From contig CANDAG010000015.1 of assembly GCA_947382625.1 (NCBI GenBank), forward strand, positions 1-64,000: a stretch of DNA of 64,000 nucleotides. The letters are read 5' to 3'. The position numbers and the translations under genes were made by a program. The notes beneath the pieces are model-generated. The model saw only the letters and a program-made list of their open reading frames with translations. It was not told the DNA's origin and did no database searches. Source of the DNA: an uncultured Lachnospiraceae bacterium (GTDB taxonomy: Bacteria > Bacillota > Clostridia > Lachnospirales > Lachnospiraceae). Below, piece after piece: positions 1 through 8,956 of the stretch (positions are counted from its first letter, which is position 1; each line of letters opens with the position of its first letter).

Positions 1-2
1 CC

Positions 3-416
3 TGGATCACGATCGTGGTCACCACCGTCTGGTGGGGGCTGGGAGGAAACCTGATCATTTATGTGGCAGCCCTCTCAGGGATAGACCGGTCCATTCTGGA
101 AGCGGCATCGCTTGACGGTGCCACCGGTCTTAAGAAATTCTGGTATATTACAGTGCCCAGCATCAAGTTCCCGCTGACTTATACCATCGTTGTATCAATT
201 ATTGCACAGTTTAATATTTACGGGCAGCCGCTTATCATGACCGGCGGTGGTCCCAGTGAATCTACCTTTGTACTCCTGATGTACATACGTAACCTTGCCT
301 TTGGTACCGGTAAATCTGTGGCAGGTATGGCCAGCGCCATGTCCACCTGCCTGGGACTGATCATTGGAGTTGTATCGGTAGTACAGCTTGTTATGATGCG
401 CCGTCAGGAAGATTAA
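3..416 (+). CDS. Carbohydrate ABC transporter permease, MalF/UgpA type (5' truncated by window)
   Basis: The window opens inside this gene; 137 C-terminal residues are visible, in frame from base 3. It is an inner-membrane permease of a binding-protein-dependent sugar importer. The EAA loop that docks on the ATPase is clear (EAASLDGATGLKKF), and the residues after it include two hydrophobic spans and end in a basic tail (MMRRQED). The next gene starts 12 bases after the stop and encodes the partner permease, so the two should form a heterodimer. The substrate is not readable from sequence; the downstream glycoside hydrolase suggests an oligosaccharide. The ATPase and binding protein are not in the window. 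Confidence 0.93.
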   Translation, partial: WITIVVTTVWWGLGGNLIIYVAALSGIDRSILEAASLDGATGLKKFWYITVPSIKFPLTYTIVVSIIAQFNIYGQPLIMTGGGPSESTFVLLMYIRNLAFGTGKSVAGMASAMSTCLGLIIGVVSVVQLVMMRRQED

Positions 417-428
417 GGAGGGATGAAT

Positions 429-1313
429 ATGAGAAAGAAAAAAACAGTGGAAGAGAGCATGGAGCAGCAGGCTTACTGCTCGGCCAAAACATCCTGGTTT
501 GCCTTTGGAGTTCTTTGTGTGATGGCATTTATTGCTCTGATCCCTTTGCTCTGGATTGTTATTTCTTCTTTTAAGGTAGAAAAAGAGGTCATTCAGGCAG
601 GCGGTTTCCTTTATCTGCCAAAAACATGGACACTGGATAATTTTAAGGAATTATTGTCCGCAGACAACAAACAGCTTCCCATTTATTTCTGGTTTGTGAA
701 TTCCATTATCGTATCGGGAAGCCAGACTGTGCTGGCGGTACTCATTTATTCCATGGCAGCCTATGCTTACGCAAAGCTGCATTTTAAGGGAAGAGACATC
801 CTTTTTTACACGATCATGTTCCTGTGCTCTTTCCCTGCGATCACTAACATTATACCGATGTACAAGATGATGCATATGTTTCATTGGCTGAACAAGCCCA
901 TTGCCCTGATCGTGCCCGGCCTGGCAGGAATTTACAATATTTTCCTGATCCGCCAGTTCATGATGGCGATCCCTGACGTGATCTTAGAGTCCGCACGGAT
1001 CGATGGGGCAAACGAATTCAGGATCTACAGGCAGATCGTATTGCCCAGCTGTAAGCCGATCCTGATCGCGGTAGGGCTCTTTACCTTTACGGGAAGCTGG
1101 AATGACTTCCTCTGGCCGTCTATCGCCATCAACAATCTGGACAGATTGACGCTGACGGCAGGACTTCAGCTGGCAAAGGGTGTGTACGGCAACAAGGTGC
1201 CTCAGATGAGCGCCATTGCCACAGTTGCCATTGTACCCATGATCATACTGTATCTTTTTACTCAGAAATATTTCGTCAAGGGAATTTCACTTTCCTCCGG
1301 CGTGAAAGGATAA
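429..1313 (+). CDS. Carbohydrate ABC transporter permease, MalG/UgpE type
   Basis: Second permease of the sugar importer, 294 residues, with about six membrane segments. The EAA motif reads ESARIDGANEFRIYRQIVLP. An ATG at 423 is in frame, but it overlaps the ribosome site AAGGAGG (415-421). The ATG at 429 lies seven bases past that site and is the likelier start (MRKKKTVEES). The product is expected to pair with the upstream MalF-like subunit. The stop is five bases before the glycoside hydrolase gene, so transport and hydrolysis are probably co-transcribed. Confidence 0.93.
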   Translation: MRKKKTVEESMEQQAYCSAKTSWFAFGVLCVMAFIALIPLLWIVISSFKVEKEVIQAGGFLYLPKTWTLDNFKELLSADNKQLPIYFWFVNSIIVSGSQTVLAVLIYSMAAYAYAKLHFKGRDILFYTIMFLCSFPAITNIIPMYKMMHMFHWLNKPIALIVPGLAGIYNIFLIRQFMMAIPDVILESARIDGANEFRIYRQIVLPSCKPILIAVGLFTFTGSWNDFLWPSIAINNLDRLTLTAGLQLAKGVYGNKVPQMSAIATVAIVPMIILYLFTQKYFVKGISLSSGVKG

Positions 1314-1318
1314 TATAA

Positions 1319-3061
1319 ATGCAGACAAATAATAATAATACAATCCCAAGGGGAGAATACCCCAGGCCCCAGTTTGTGAGAGAGGCCTGGATGAGCTTAA
1401 ACGGAGAATGGGATTTTTCTTTTGAAACCGATTGCTTTGACAGGAAGATCATAGTGCCTTATGTGTATCAGTCCAGCCGCTCAGGGATCGGTACCAACGA
1501 AGAATGCGATGTGGTCTGGTACCGCAGGAGCTTTTGCCTTCCGGAGACTATGAAGGGCAAGCGGGTACTGCTTCACTTCGGTGCAGTGGATTATCTGTGC
1601 CGGGTGTGGGTGAACGGCCAGCTTTTGATGCTCCATGAGGGCGGTCATATCGGCTTTGAGATGGAGATTACTTCTGTGCTGAAAGAGGGAGAAAACACCA
1701 TCGTAGTTATGGCCGAGGATAATGTTAAGGATCTGGAGATGCCCAGGGGGAAACAGTTCTGGAAAAAGGAAAGCGAGAGCATTTTTTATACCCGTTCCAC
1801 AGGAATCTGGCAGAGTGTATGGCTGGAGGCCGTAGGAGAAGGGTATCTGGATCACGTACATATCACGCCGGATTTAGATCACATGAAGGCAGAATTCCGG
1901 TATGAGATCCGTGGCATGGCCAAGGCGCAGCTGAAGACCCGGATCAGCTTTGAAGGCTGTGAGATGGGAACATTGACCATAGATACGGAGCGGGAGGAGG
2001 GCAGCTTTTGCATGGCCCTTGACCAGCAGCTTCTGCGGAACTGGAACTTCCAGGAGGAGGTGGCGTGGACGCCGGAGAATCCCAGACTGTTCGATGTAGT
2101 GTTTACCTTATCTGTGGATGGAAAAGTGATCGATGAGGTTACCTCCTATTTCGGTATGCGGAAGGTATCTGTTGAAAACGGCAGATTTTTATTAAACAAC
2201 CGTCCTTATTTCCAGAAGCTGTTACTGGATCAGGGATATTGGAGGGAGTCGCTTCTGACGGCACCTACTGATGAAGATTTTGTGAAGGATATCGAGCTTG
2301 CAAAGTCCATGGGCTTTAACGGAGTGCGCAAGCATCAGAAGATAGAGGATCCCCGCTTTTTGTACCATGCAGACCGTATGGGCTTTCTGGTATGGGGAGA
2401 GATTGCGGCGGCCTATGTGTATTCCCGCAAGTATGTACAGAGGATCACCAAGGAATGGATGTCGGAAATCGTAAGAGATTACAATCATCCCTGTATTGTA
2501 GCCTGGACGCCGTTAAACGAATCCTGGGGGGTTCCCAATATCAAGGACAATATAGAGCAGCAGAGTCATTCGGCGGCCATGATCTACCTGACGAAATCCT
2601 TGGATACCACCCGGCCGGTGATTTCCAACGACGGTTGGGAGCATACCTGTACAGACCTGCTTACCATTCATGATTATGAATGGCAGAGGGAGGTGCTGGA
2701 GAAACGCTACAGCTCCCTGGAAAATATCCTGCAGTTCTGCGCGGCAGGACGTCCGCTGTTTGCCAATGGATGGGAGTATGAGGGACAGCCGATCCTGGTG
2801 ACAGAATTTGGCGGGATCTCCTATCAAAAAGGAGAAGTTGTCGGATGGGGCTATTCCAACGCGGAGTCGGACGAGGATTTTGCAAAGCGATACAATGATG
2901 TGATCGCGCCGCTTCTTGCCTCTCCTTATGTGCAGGGCTTCTGCTATACGGAGCTTACCGATGTGGAGCAGGAGATCAACGGGCTTCTGACCTATGACAG
3001 AGAGCCGAAGATTTCTGTAGATATCATTCGTGAGATCAATGAAGGAAAGTGGCAGGCTTAA
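1319..3061 (+). CDS. Glycoside hydrolase family 2 (beta-galactosidase/beta-glucuronidase-like)
   Basis: A 580-residue enzyme with GH2 order: N-terminal jelly-roll sugar-binding domain (about 1-180), immunoglobulin-like domain (about 185-285) and TIM barrel. The general acid/base is E401 in WTPLNESWG, and the nucleophile is E496 in ILVTEFGG. There is no signal peptide, so it should act in the cytoplasm on a sugar imported by the ABC system encoded just upstream. Length fits the short beta-glucuronidase-like GH2 group rather than the ~1000-residue LacZ type. Linkage and substrate (galactoside, glucuronide or other) cannot be decided here. The stop TAA is followed directly by the next start codon. 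Confidence 0.9.
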   Translation: MQTNNNNTIPRGEYPRPQFVREAWMSLNGEWDFSFETDCFDRKIIVPYVYQSSRSGIGTNEECDVVWYRRSFCLPETMKGKRVLLHFGAVDYLCRVWVNGQLLMLHEGGHIGFEMEITSVLKEGENTIVVMAEDNVKDLEMPRGKQFWKKESESIFYTRSTGIWQSVWLEAVGEGYLDHVHITPDLDHMKAEFRYEIRGMAKAQLKTRISFEGCEMGTLTIDTEREEGSFCMALDQQLLRNWNFQEEVAWTPENPRLFDVVFTLSVDGKVIDEVTSYFGMRKVSVENGRFLLNNRPYFQKLLLDQGYWRESLLTAPTDEDFVKDIELAKSMGFNGVRKHQKIEDPRFLYHADRMGFLVWGEIAAAYVYSRKYVQRITKEWMSEIVRDYNHPCIVAWTPLNESWGVPNIKDNIEQQSHSAAMIYLTKSLDTTRPVISNDGWEHTCTDLLTIHDYEWQREVLEKRYSSLENILQFCAAGRPLFANGWEYEGQPILVTEFGGISYQKGEVVGWGYSNAESDEDFAKRYNDVIAPLLASPYVQGFCYTELTDVEQEINGLLTYDREPKISVDIIREINEGKWQA

Positions 3062-4060
3062 ATGATGAGAGCACGAAGGATCGATATCCTGAAAGGGATT
3101 TTAACGCTCCAGATGATCCTGGCCCATTGTATCCAGTTTTATGTGGATCTGGGCAGGGATCAGACGGCGCTGCATCTATCGGAATATATTAATCTGACCA
3201 CCTTTTCCGGCTTCCTTTTTTGCTTTGGTTATGCCTCGGGGCTTTCCTATTTTGGGAAGGAGTGGCGGGAGGCGGCCGGGCGGCTTTTGCGAAACGCTTT
3301 GCGTTTGCTTTGCGGCTTTTATGTTTCCAGCTTCTGCTATGTCATTTTTGTAGAGAGAATTCCGCTGCGATTGGATTTGGCGTTAGAGATCCTTTTGTTG
3401 AAGCGTCTGGCAGGATGGTCGGAATTTCTGTTCAGCTTTGCTTTGATCATGCTGTTGGAATGTATCCTGTTTCCGTTATTTACGGAAAAATGTAAGTGGG
3501 GGCTGCCGGTAGTGGCGGTTATATCGATCCTGACCTGCCTGCTCCCCCACCGGGAAGCAGGCAGTATTATTGGCAGCCTGACAGGCGGCATGGGGGGAAC
3601 CTATTTCCCTGTGATCCCTTATGGGCTGTATCTTCTGGCAGGGATATGGTTTTCCCGTAAGCAAATGGGATTTAGAAAATTAATTTTCGCTCTTGCATGT
3701 AGTGGGACAATATGGCATACTATTGATTATGTGTGGATTTCGGGTGGACAGCCTTCCAGGTTTCCCCTTTCCTTTTCCTATTTGGTTGGAGCGGCGCTTT
3801 TTGTATATCTGTATTATTTACTTGCAATGGCCATTGAAAGGAAGGAGATACTGCCGGTGCGCTATCTGGCAGATGTGGGAAAAAACAGCCTGTTTTATCT
3901 GCTGATGAGCAATCTGGTGATTTTTTCTGTGACAGCCACGAAGTTCTACCGCAAGGAAATGAAGTACAGTATCGGGCTCTTTTTTATAATCCTGTTTTTA
4001 CTCTGGTATCTGCAGGGGCTATGCAAAGGAAGGGAACGATCTCACAGTAAGAAGAAGTGA
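3062..4060 (+). CDS. Multi-pass membrane protein, acyltransferase-3-like
   Basis: A 332-residue integral membrane protein with roughly nine or ten hydrophobic spans. Its N-terminus (RRIDILKGILTLQMILAHC) resembles the RxxxLDxxKGxxxxxVxxxH opening of acyltransferase-3/OpgC-like and DUF1624 membrane acyltransferases. The gene begins at the base after the GH2 stop and is therefore translationally coupled to it. A role in acylating or de-acylating a surface glycan would fit the neighbourhood but is inference. Beyond the N-terminal motif and topology I see no decisive catalytic signature. Confidence 0.6.
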   Translation: MMRARRIDILKGILTLQMILAHCIQFYVDLGRDQTALHLSEYINLTTFSGFLFCFGYASGLSYFGKEWREAAGRLLRNALRLLCGFYVSSFCYVIFVERIPLRLDLALEILLLKRLAGWSEFLFSFALIMLLECILFPLFTEKCKWGLPVVAVISILTCLLPHREAGSIIGSLTGGMGGTYFPVIPYGLYLLAGIWFSRKQMGFRKLIFALACSGTIWHTIDYVWISGGQPSRFPLSFSYLVGAALFVYLYYLLAMAIERKEILPVRYLADVGKNSLFYLLMSNLVIFSVTATKFYRKEMKYSIGLFFIILFLLWYLQGLCKGRERSHSKKK

Positions 4061-4068
4061 GGATTAAA

Positions 4069-4992
4069 ATGTCAAAACCCCTATCGTTGGATTTATCGGA
4101 TGGACAGGAGATCTGTAATATAGGAAAGGCGCTTTCATCTCAGGTACGTCTGGATATTCTGAAGCTACTTTATACGGAAAGCTTAAGTATTGTGGAGATT
4201 TCGGAGAAGCTATCCATTGCGCCATCAAGTGCGGCAATGCATGTTAAGATGCTTGAGACAGCGGAGCTGATCAATGCGGAGGTGCAGCCGGGAACCAGAG
4301 GCGCGGTTAAGCTTTGCAGCCGGAAGAAGGACGTGATCAATATTGATCTGATGGATGTGGCGCAGTATGTGAACGAGGTGGAGACGGTGGATATGCCGGT
4401 AGGGGCTTATTCGGTCTGTGAGGCCAGGCAAACCTGCGGCATTGCAGATGAAAATGGGATCATCGGAAATGAGGACACCATGGCATGCTTTTATATGCCG
4501 GAACGGTTTCATGCCCAGCTCCTATGGAGTGCAGGAGGCTATGTGGAATACCGTTTTCCCAACAGGCTGCCCAAGAATGCCAGTCTGCGCAGCATCAGCT
4601 TTTCCATGGAAATCTGCTCAGAGGTGGCTAATTACCGGGAGGACTGGAAATCAGAGATCACCTTATGGATCAACGGGATAGAGTGTGGAACCTATCTTTC
4701 ACCGGGAGATTTCGGAGCCCGGAGGGGACGCTATACCCCCAAGGTGTGGGAGTCCGGCAGCAGTCAGTATGGTCTGCTTGTGAGGTGGAGCGTGCTACAG
4801 AACGGCTGTTATATAAACGAGGAACGGGCGGGAGATGTGACGGTGGAGGATCTGGGGCTTAAAAGGGATGTGCCTATCGTCCTTCGGGTCGGAAATAAGG
4901 AGGACGCCCAGTATATTGGTGGATTTAATATTTTCGGGGAAAAATACGGGGACTATCCCCAGAATATCATTATGAATCTGGAGTATAAATAG
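4069..4992 (+). CDS. ArsR-type winged-helix regulator with large C-terminal domain
   Basis: Residues ~12-85 form an ArsR/SmtB-type helix-turn-helix (SQVRLDILKLLYTESLSIVE, then ISEKLSIAPSSAAMHVKMLE). The remaining ~220 residues are unusual, since ArsR proteins are normally ~100 residues. The C-terminal part is rich in aromatic residues and beta-like segments and might be a ligand-binding sandwich, possibly for a sugar. An in-frame GTG at 4057 overlaps the previous gene; the ATG at 4069 behind TGAGGA is preferred. It ends the operon and is followed by an intrinsic terminator, so it probably regulates the transporter/hydrolase genes above. Ligand unknown. Confidence 0.72.
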   Translation: MSKPLSLDLSDGQEICNIGKALSSQVRLDILKLLYTESLSIVEISEKLSIAPSSAAMHVKMLETAELINAEVQPGTRGAVKLCSRKKDVINIDLMDVAQYVNEVETVDMPVGAYSVCEARQTCGIADENGIIGNEDTMACFYMPERFHAQLLWSAGGYVEYRFPNRLPKNASLRSISFSMEICSEVANYREDWKSEITLWINGIECGTYLSPGDFGARRGRYTPKVWESGSSQYGLLVRWSVLQNGCYINEERAGDVTVEDLGLKRDVPIVLRVGNKEDAQYIGGFNIFGEKYGDYPQNIIMNLEYK

Positions 4993-5044
4993 GAAGAAAC
5001 AGAGTAACTGTGAAGGTATTGAACAGTTATGAAATAGAATTTTT

Positions 5045-5095
5045 AAGGCCATGAAGCATTGTTCTGTCTGGGACAGAGGTGTTCATGGCCTTTTA
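5045..5095 (+). terminator. Intrinsic terminator after the GH2 operon
   Basis: An inverted repeat pairs AAGGCCATGAA with TTCATGGCCTTTT around a loop that holds a second small stem (CTGTC/GACAG). A T-rich tail follows. It closes the operon that ends with the ArsR-type gene. Confidence 0.75.
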
Positions 5096-5117
5096 TTAAG
5101 CATATGGAAAAAAAGCA

Positions 5118-5168
5118 TTGACAAAGCAGGTCTAACGGGTTAAACTGAAATAAGTTTAATGCATTAGA
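5118..5168 (+). promoter_or_regulatory. blaI promoter with nested-palindrome operator
   Basis: TTGACA (5118-5123) and TAAACT (5141-5146) are 17 bases apart. The -10 lies in an operator made of two 15-base arms in inverted orientation, 5131-5145 and 5154-5168, separated by 8 bases. Left arm is TCTAA-CGGG-TTAAAC; the reverse complement of the right arm is TCTAA-TGCA-TTAAAC. Each arm is itself near-palindromic (CTAA-N4-TTAA), so two repressor dimers could bind. The position predicts autorepression of the blaI/blaR1 pair. Confidence 0.75.
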
Positions 5169-5197
5169 CCAAAGCGAAAAGGAGTATATTAATAAAA

Positions 5198-5557
5198 ATG
5201 GAAACACCGAAGATTTTTGAAAGTGAATACAAATTTTGTGAGATTTTGTGGGAGCATGAACCGGTAGCAAGCAGTGAGCTGGTGCGGCTGTGTTTTGAAA
5301 AGCTGGAATGGAAGAAGTCAACTACCTACACAGTGATCAGAAGGCTGACGGAGCGGGGAGTGTTGCAGTCAAAGGATACCATAGTGACATCTCTTGTGTC
5401 AAAGGAAGAGGTTTTGTCAGCGGAGAGTGCCCAGGTGGTGGAGAAATCCTTTGCCGGTTCTTTGCCGGGGTTTATTGCGGCTTTTACCAGGAAGAAAAAG
5501 CTTTCGCGGCAGGAAATTGATGAGATCCAGAAGATGATTGATTCTTTTAAGGAGTAA
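5198..5557 (+). CDS. blaI: BlaI/MecI/CopY-family transcriptional repressor
   Basis: A 119-residue winged-helix repressor of the penicillinase-repressor family, of usual length. The N-terminal HTH (FCEILWEHEPVASSELVRLC ... KSTTYTVIRRLTERGVLQ) is typical, followed by the C-terminal dimerisation region in which the family is cleaved on induction. It lies behind a dyad operator and four bases upstream of a BlaR1-like gene, which is the standard regulator/sensor arrangement. No beta-lactamase or PBP gene is adjacent, so the target regulon is unknown. Such pairs in gut Firmicutes often lie away from resistance genes. Confidence 0.9.
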   Translation: METPKIFESEYKFCEILWEHEPVASSELVRLCFEKLEWKKSTTYTVIRRLTERGVLQSKDTIVTSLVSKEEVLSAESAQVVEKSFAGSLPGFIAAFTRKKKLSRQEIDEIQKMIDSFKE

Positions 5558-5561
5558 GGTC

Positions 5562-7418
5562 ATGGAGAATATGTTTTTGGAAATTTTAAGACTAAGTATT
5601 CTTTCAGGGGGAATGGTGCTGGCAGTACTGGCAGTTCGTCTCTTTATGGAAAAATTTTCTTTTACCGGGAAGGCACCGAAGAGCCTGCAGTGTTTTCTGT
5701 GGATGCTGGTGGGGATACGTTTAGTGATTCCCTTTTCCGTTGAGTCGATATTTGGTATTTTTCCAGAGCAGAGTGTGCTGGAGAGACAGATCCTGGGAGA
5801 CGCGACGGAAAATAGCAAAGATTCACTGTCCACTTCCCAGATTTCAGCGGCAGTGGAAAGCCAGGAGAAACCGCTGATAATATCGGGAGAGAGCAATTCC
5901 AGAGAGAGGACAGCGGTTTCGGGGCAGGACGGTTCCTGGGACATGCTGAGGATCGCATCCTGGATCTGGTGCGCCGGCATGCTTTTGATGATTTCGTATT
6001 TCGTGTATAGCTGGCGCAGGCTCAGGGCCTGTGTCCGGGGGGCATGGCAGAGAGAATATTTATTGGGAAATGAAAAAGGCAGCAAAAAGGTGAGGATATT
6101 TTTGTGCAGGGGCATTGAGACGCCTTTTCTGTTTGGTCTTCTGCATCCGGAAATTTATGTCCCCTTTCATATGGATGAAAAGGATCTGCCCTATATTTTG
6201 TACCATGAACTGGCACACAAAAAGAGAGGGGATCATCTGGTCAAGCCTGTCGCTTTTCTGCTGCTTGCAATTCACTGGTTCAATCCTCTGCTTTGGATCG
6301 CCTACAGAATGCTGTGTATGGATATGGAGCTTGCCTGCGACGAAAGAGTGATCCGCGATATGGCGGTAAGAGACAGGAAGGAGTATTCCAGAGCACTTTT
6401 AAACTGCAGTGTATGGAAGGAAAAGGCCTCTGCTGTTCCGGTGGCCTTTGGGGAGCTGAGTGTGAAGGAGAGGATAAAAAATATCTTAAATTACAAAAAG
6501 CCTACCGTGCTGGCGGCCTGCCTGGGAGTGGCTTTGTGTGCGGCGCTTTTGCTGTGCTTTATGACCCGGAGAAGCGCAGGGGAGGGGAAGACGATCCTGC
6601 TCACCAATGAGGCAGGCGAAGAGGAAGGTTTTGAAGAGGAAAGTCAAAAGAGCGCAGAGATTGCCGGTGAAGCAGAGATTGCTGGTGAAGCAGAGACTGT
6701 GGATGCAACAGAAACTGTGGATGAAGCAGAAGGGAAGGAGGACAGCCATCCGGAGGAATTTGTAAAAGCCTGGGCGGATGCCTTTTGTGACAGGGACGGA
6801 AAAACGATTGTCTCCTTATGCTCGGAGGAATTACTTGATAGATTTAAGGAAGAAGAGACGATCATGGATGCGGACGGCATGAGCTTTGGCTGGTCCAGCC
6901 CATGGCCATGGGATCAGGAGACTGACTATCGAATCGTGGAGGTGACGGATACCACTGCACGGGTGTTATACTATGCATGGACCTCGGATCCTCATGTGAC
7001 GGTTTGGGAAGAAAACCTGGCCTGGCACATGGAGGGGGACCAGTGTGTGATGGACCGGTCAGAACTGACATTCAGGGACAACATTTGCAGTGGAGAAGAG
7101 TTTTACAGTGCCTATCCGGAGGGGAGCGTCAACGGTACAAGAATGGATTATCTGAATAACGGCGCAGGAGAAGCATTGAATAAGAATGCCAAGGAAAATC
7201 CGGATCTTTATGAGCCTTTGGTTGCACCCGATACCGCCGCCCGTTTTCTGCTGAATCTGCTATATAATGATGAGAAGGTGGAGATCATAGCAGACGAGGA
7301 AGAGTCGGGGAGGGCGCAGGTTACCATCCGGTTCATCCTGGATCATACGGAGGTTTCTGTGACCATGGTCCAGCCCTATGGGGAGGATGGAATCTGGATC
7401 CCGCAGAACCGGGAATAG
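5562..7418 (+). CDS. BlaR1/MecR1-like membrane M56 metallopeptidase with atypical sensor
   Basis: A 618-residue membrane zinc protease that would cleave the BlaI-type repressor when activated. N-terminal membrane segments are followed by the gluzincin motif H215-E-L-A-H219 and the downstream MELACDE motif typical of M56 peptidases. A last membrane span near residue 320 leads to an extracellular part with an acidic E/A-rich linker and a ~170-residue domain. That part does not show the SxxK/SxN/KTG penicillin-binding signature of true BlaR1, so the ligand is probably not a beta-lactam. The domain looks NTF2-like (EFVKAWADAFCDRDGKTIVS), which is a guess. A TTG at 5538 is in frame, but ATG 5562 has AAGGAG seven bases upstream. 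Confidence 0.87.
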   Translation: MENMFLEILRLSILSGGMVLAVLAVRLFMEKFSFTGKAPKSLQCFLWMLVGIRLVIPFSVESIFGIFPEQSVLERQILGDATENSKDSLSTSQISAAVESQEKPLIISGESNSRERTAVSGQDGSWDMLRIASWIWCAGMLLMISYFVYSWRRLRACVRGAWQREYLLGNEKGSKKVRIFLCRGIETPFLFGLLHPEIYVPFHMDEKDLPYILYHELAHKKRGDHLVKPVAFLLLAIHWFNPLLWIAYRMLCMDMELACDERVIRDMAVRDRKEYSRALLNCSVWKEKASAVPVAFGELSVKERIKNILNYKKPTVLAACLGVALCAALLLCFMTRRSAGEGKTILLTNEAGEEEGFEEESQKSAEIAGEAEIAGEAETVDATETVDEAEGKEDSHPEEFVKAWADAFCDRDGKTIVSLCSEELLDRFKEEETIMDADGMSFGWSSPWPWDQETDYRIVEVTDTTARVLYYAWTSDPHVTVWEENLAWHMEGDQCVMDRSELTFRDNICSGEEFYSAYPEGSVNGTRMDYLNNGAGEALNKNAKENPDLYEPLVAPDTAARFLLNLLYNDEKVEIIADEEESGRAQVTIRFILDHTEVSVTMVQPYGEDGIWIPQNRE

Positions 7419-7437
7419 TAGAGAGCTTCTTACGATA

Positions 7438-7478
7438 TACCTGGCTATAGACCAAAACTATAGCCGGGTATTTTTTTT
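7438..7478 (+). terminator. Intrinsic terminator after blaR1-like gene
   Basis: A 13-base stem pairs TACCTGGCTATAG with CTATAGCCGGGTA around a short loop, followed by eight T residues. Confidence 0.92.
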
Positions 7479-7483
7479 GTATA

Positions 7484-7513
7484 TTGGACAGATAAAACCT
7501 ACCATGTTAGTAT
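7484..7513 (+). promoter_or_regulatory. Putative metY promoter
   Basis: TTGGAC (7484-7489) and TAGTAT (7508-7513) are 18 bases apart, just downstream of the previous terminator and about 30 bases before the metY start. I see no room for a SAM or T-box leader. Confidence 0.5.
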
Positions 7514-7543
7514 GTTTAAGAAATTGATGGGAGGAAATAAAAA

Positions 7544-8857
7544 ATGGCAAATATCAATGATTCTAAAAACTGGAGTTTTGAAACAAGGCAGTTACATATA
7601 GGACAGGAGCAGGCGGATCCGGTTACCGATGCAAGGGCGGTTCCAATCTATGCTTCCGCTTCTTATGTGTTCCATGATGCACAGCATGCGGCGGATCGTT
7701 TCGGTCTGCGGGATCCGGGTAATATTTACGGGAGACTGACAAATCCTACCCAGGATGTTTTTGAGAAGAGGATCGCATCCTTAGAAGGGGGAGCGGCGGC
7801 GCTTGCCGTCAGCTCCGGCGCGGCGGCGATCAATTACACCTTTCAGGCTCTGGCAAAGGCAGGCGAGCATATCGTTGCTTCCAGGACGATTTACGGGGGG
7901 ACCTATAATCTTCTGGCCCATACTCTTCCTCTGACCAGCGGGATCACTACTACCTTTGCAGACCCGGAGCAGGAGGGCTCCTTTGAAGCGGCGATCAGGG
8001 AAAATACAAAGGCGATCTTTGTGGAAACCCTGGGAAATCCCAATTCCAATCTGGTGGATCTGGAAGAGATTGCAAAGACGGCACACAAGCATGGTATTCC
8101 GCTGGTAGTGGATTCCACCTTTGCAACCCCTTATCTGGTGCGTCCTATTGAATACGGAGCGGATATTGTGGTGCATTCCGCAACCAAGTTTATCGGAGGA
8201 CATGGTACTGCCATCGGAGGCGTGATCATTGACAGCGGCAATTTTGACTGGAAGGCATCCGGGAAATACCCGTGGATCTCGGAGGCGAATCCCAGCTATC
8301 ATGGCGTATCCTTTACAGACGCGGCAGGGGCGGCTGCTTTTGTAACCTATATCCGTGCCGTTATCCTGCGGGATACGGGGGCAACCCTTTCTCCCTTCCA
8401 TGCGTTTATTTTCCTGCAGGGGCTGGAGACCTTATCCCTTCGTGTGGAACGTCACGTAAGCAATGCACTGAAAATTGTAGAGTACCTGGCTGCTCATCCT
8501 CAGGTGGAGGCGGTACATCATCCTTCCCTTGAGAGTGAGCCCAGCCATGCATTATATAAGAAATATCTTCCCAATGGAGGAGGCTCCATCTTTACCTTTG
8601 AGATCAAGGGAGACGCCCTTACGGCCCAGAAATTTATTGATCATCTTCCCATTTTCTCCTTGCTGGCAAATGTGGCGGATGTAAAATCTCTGGTGATCCA
8701 TCCGGCAACCACGACCCATAGCCAGTGCACACAGGAGGAGCTGCTTAACCAGGGGATCAAGCCTAATACCATCCGCCTTTCTATCGGCATAGAGAAGGCC
8801 GAGGATCTGATAGCAGCGTTGGATGCGGCCTTTGCGGCTGTGCAAAGTCCTGGCTGA
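7544..8857 (+). CDS. metY: O-acetylhomoserine sulfhydrylase (PLP-dependent)
   Basis: A 437-residue Cys/Met-metabolism PLP enzyme of MetY length. It would convert O-acetylhomoserine plus sulfide to homocysteine in the cytoplasm. The PLP-binding lysine is K215 in [11 protein letters not shown], and the [15 protein letters not shown] and [10 protein letters not shown] segments are typical of O-acetylhomoserine aminocarboxypropyltransferases. It is monocistronic, with GGGAGG upstream of ATG 7544. An oddity is that its last codons (QSPG and the stop) lie in a remnant of interspersed repeat A (8841-8864), so the natural C-terminus was probably replaced. Confidence 0.93.
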   Translation: MANINDSKNWSFETRQLHIGQEQADPVTDARAVPIYASASYVFHDAQHAADRFGLRDPGNIYGRLTNPTQDVFEKRIASLEGGAAALAVSSGAAAINYTFQALAKAGEHIVASRTIYGGTYNLLAHTLPLTSGITTTFADPEQEGSFEAAIRENTKAIFVETLGNPNSNLVDLEEIAKTAHKHGIPLVVDSTFATPYLVRPIEYGADIVVHSATKFIGGHGTAIGGVIIDSGNFDWKASGKYPWISEANPSYHGVSFTDAAGAAAFVTYIRAVILRDTGATLSPFHAFIFLQGLETLSLRVERHVSNALKIVEYLAAHPQVEAVHHPSLESEPSHALYKKYLPNGGGSIFTFEIKGDALTAQKFIDHLPIFSLLANVADVKSLVIHPATTTHSQCTQEELLNQGIKPNTIRLSIGIEKAEDLIAALDAAFAAVQSPG

Positions 8858-8864
8858 ATAGATA
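8841..8864 (+). repeat. Repeat family A, right-end remnant
   Basis: TGCAAAGTCCTGGCTGAATAG here is identical to the right end of the full element at 10386-10529. It supplies the last residues and the TGA stop of metY. No left end is visible nearby, so it is a remnant. Confidence 0.75.
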
Positions 8865-8956
8865 ATAGAATTTTTCTTACAAATTACGGATTGCACAGAA
8901 AGGGGATATGTGGTACTCTTCACAGAGTAAAGATACTTTATGAGGAGGAATATAAT

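Noticed and set aside
423-428. ATG 423 as start of the second permease
   Set aside because: It overlaps the ribosome site; ATG 429 has proper spacing.
8858-8956. Possible purine riboswitch before the nucleobase permease
   Set aside because: I find neither the conserved loop sequences nor a terminator hairpin in the 99-base gap.
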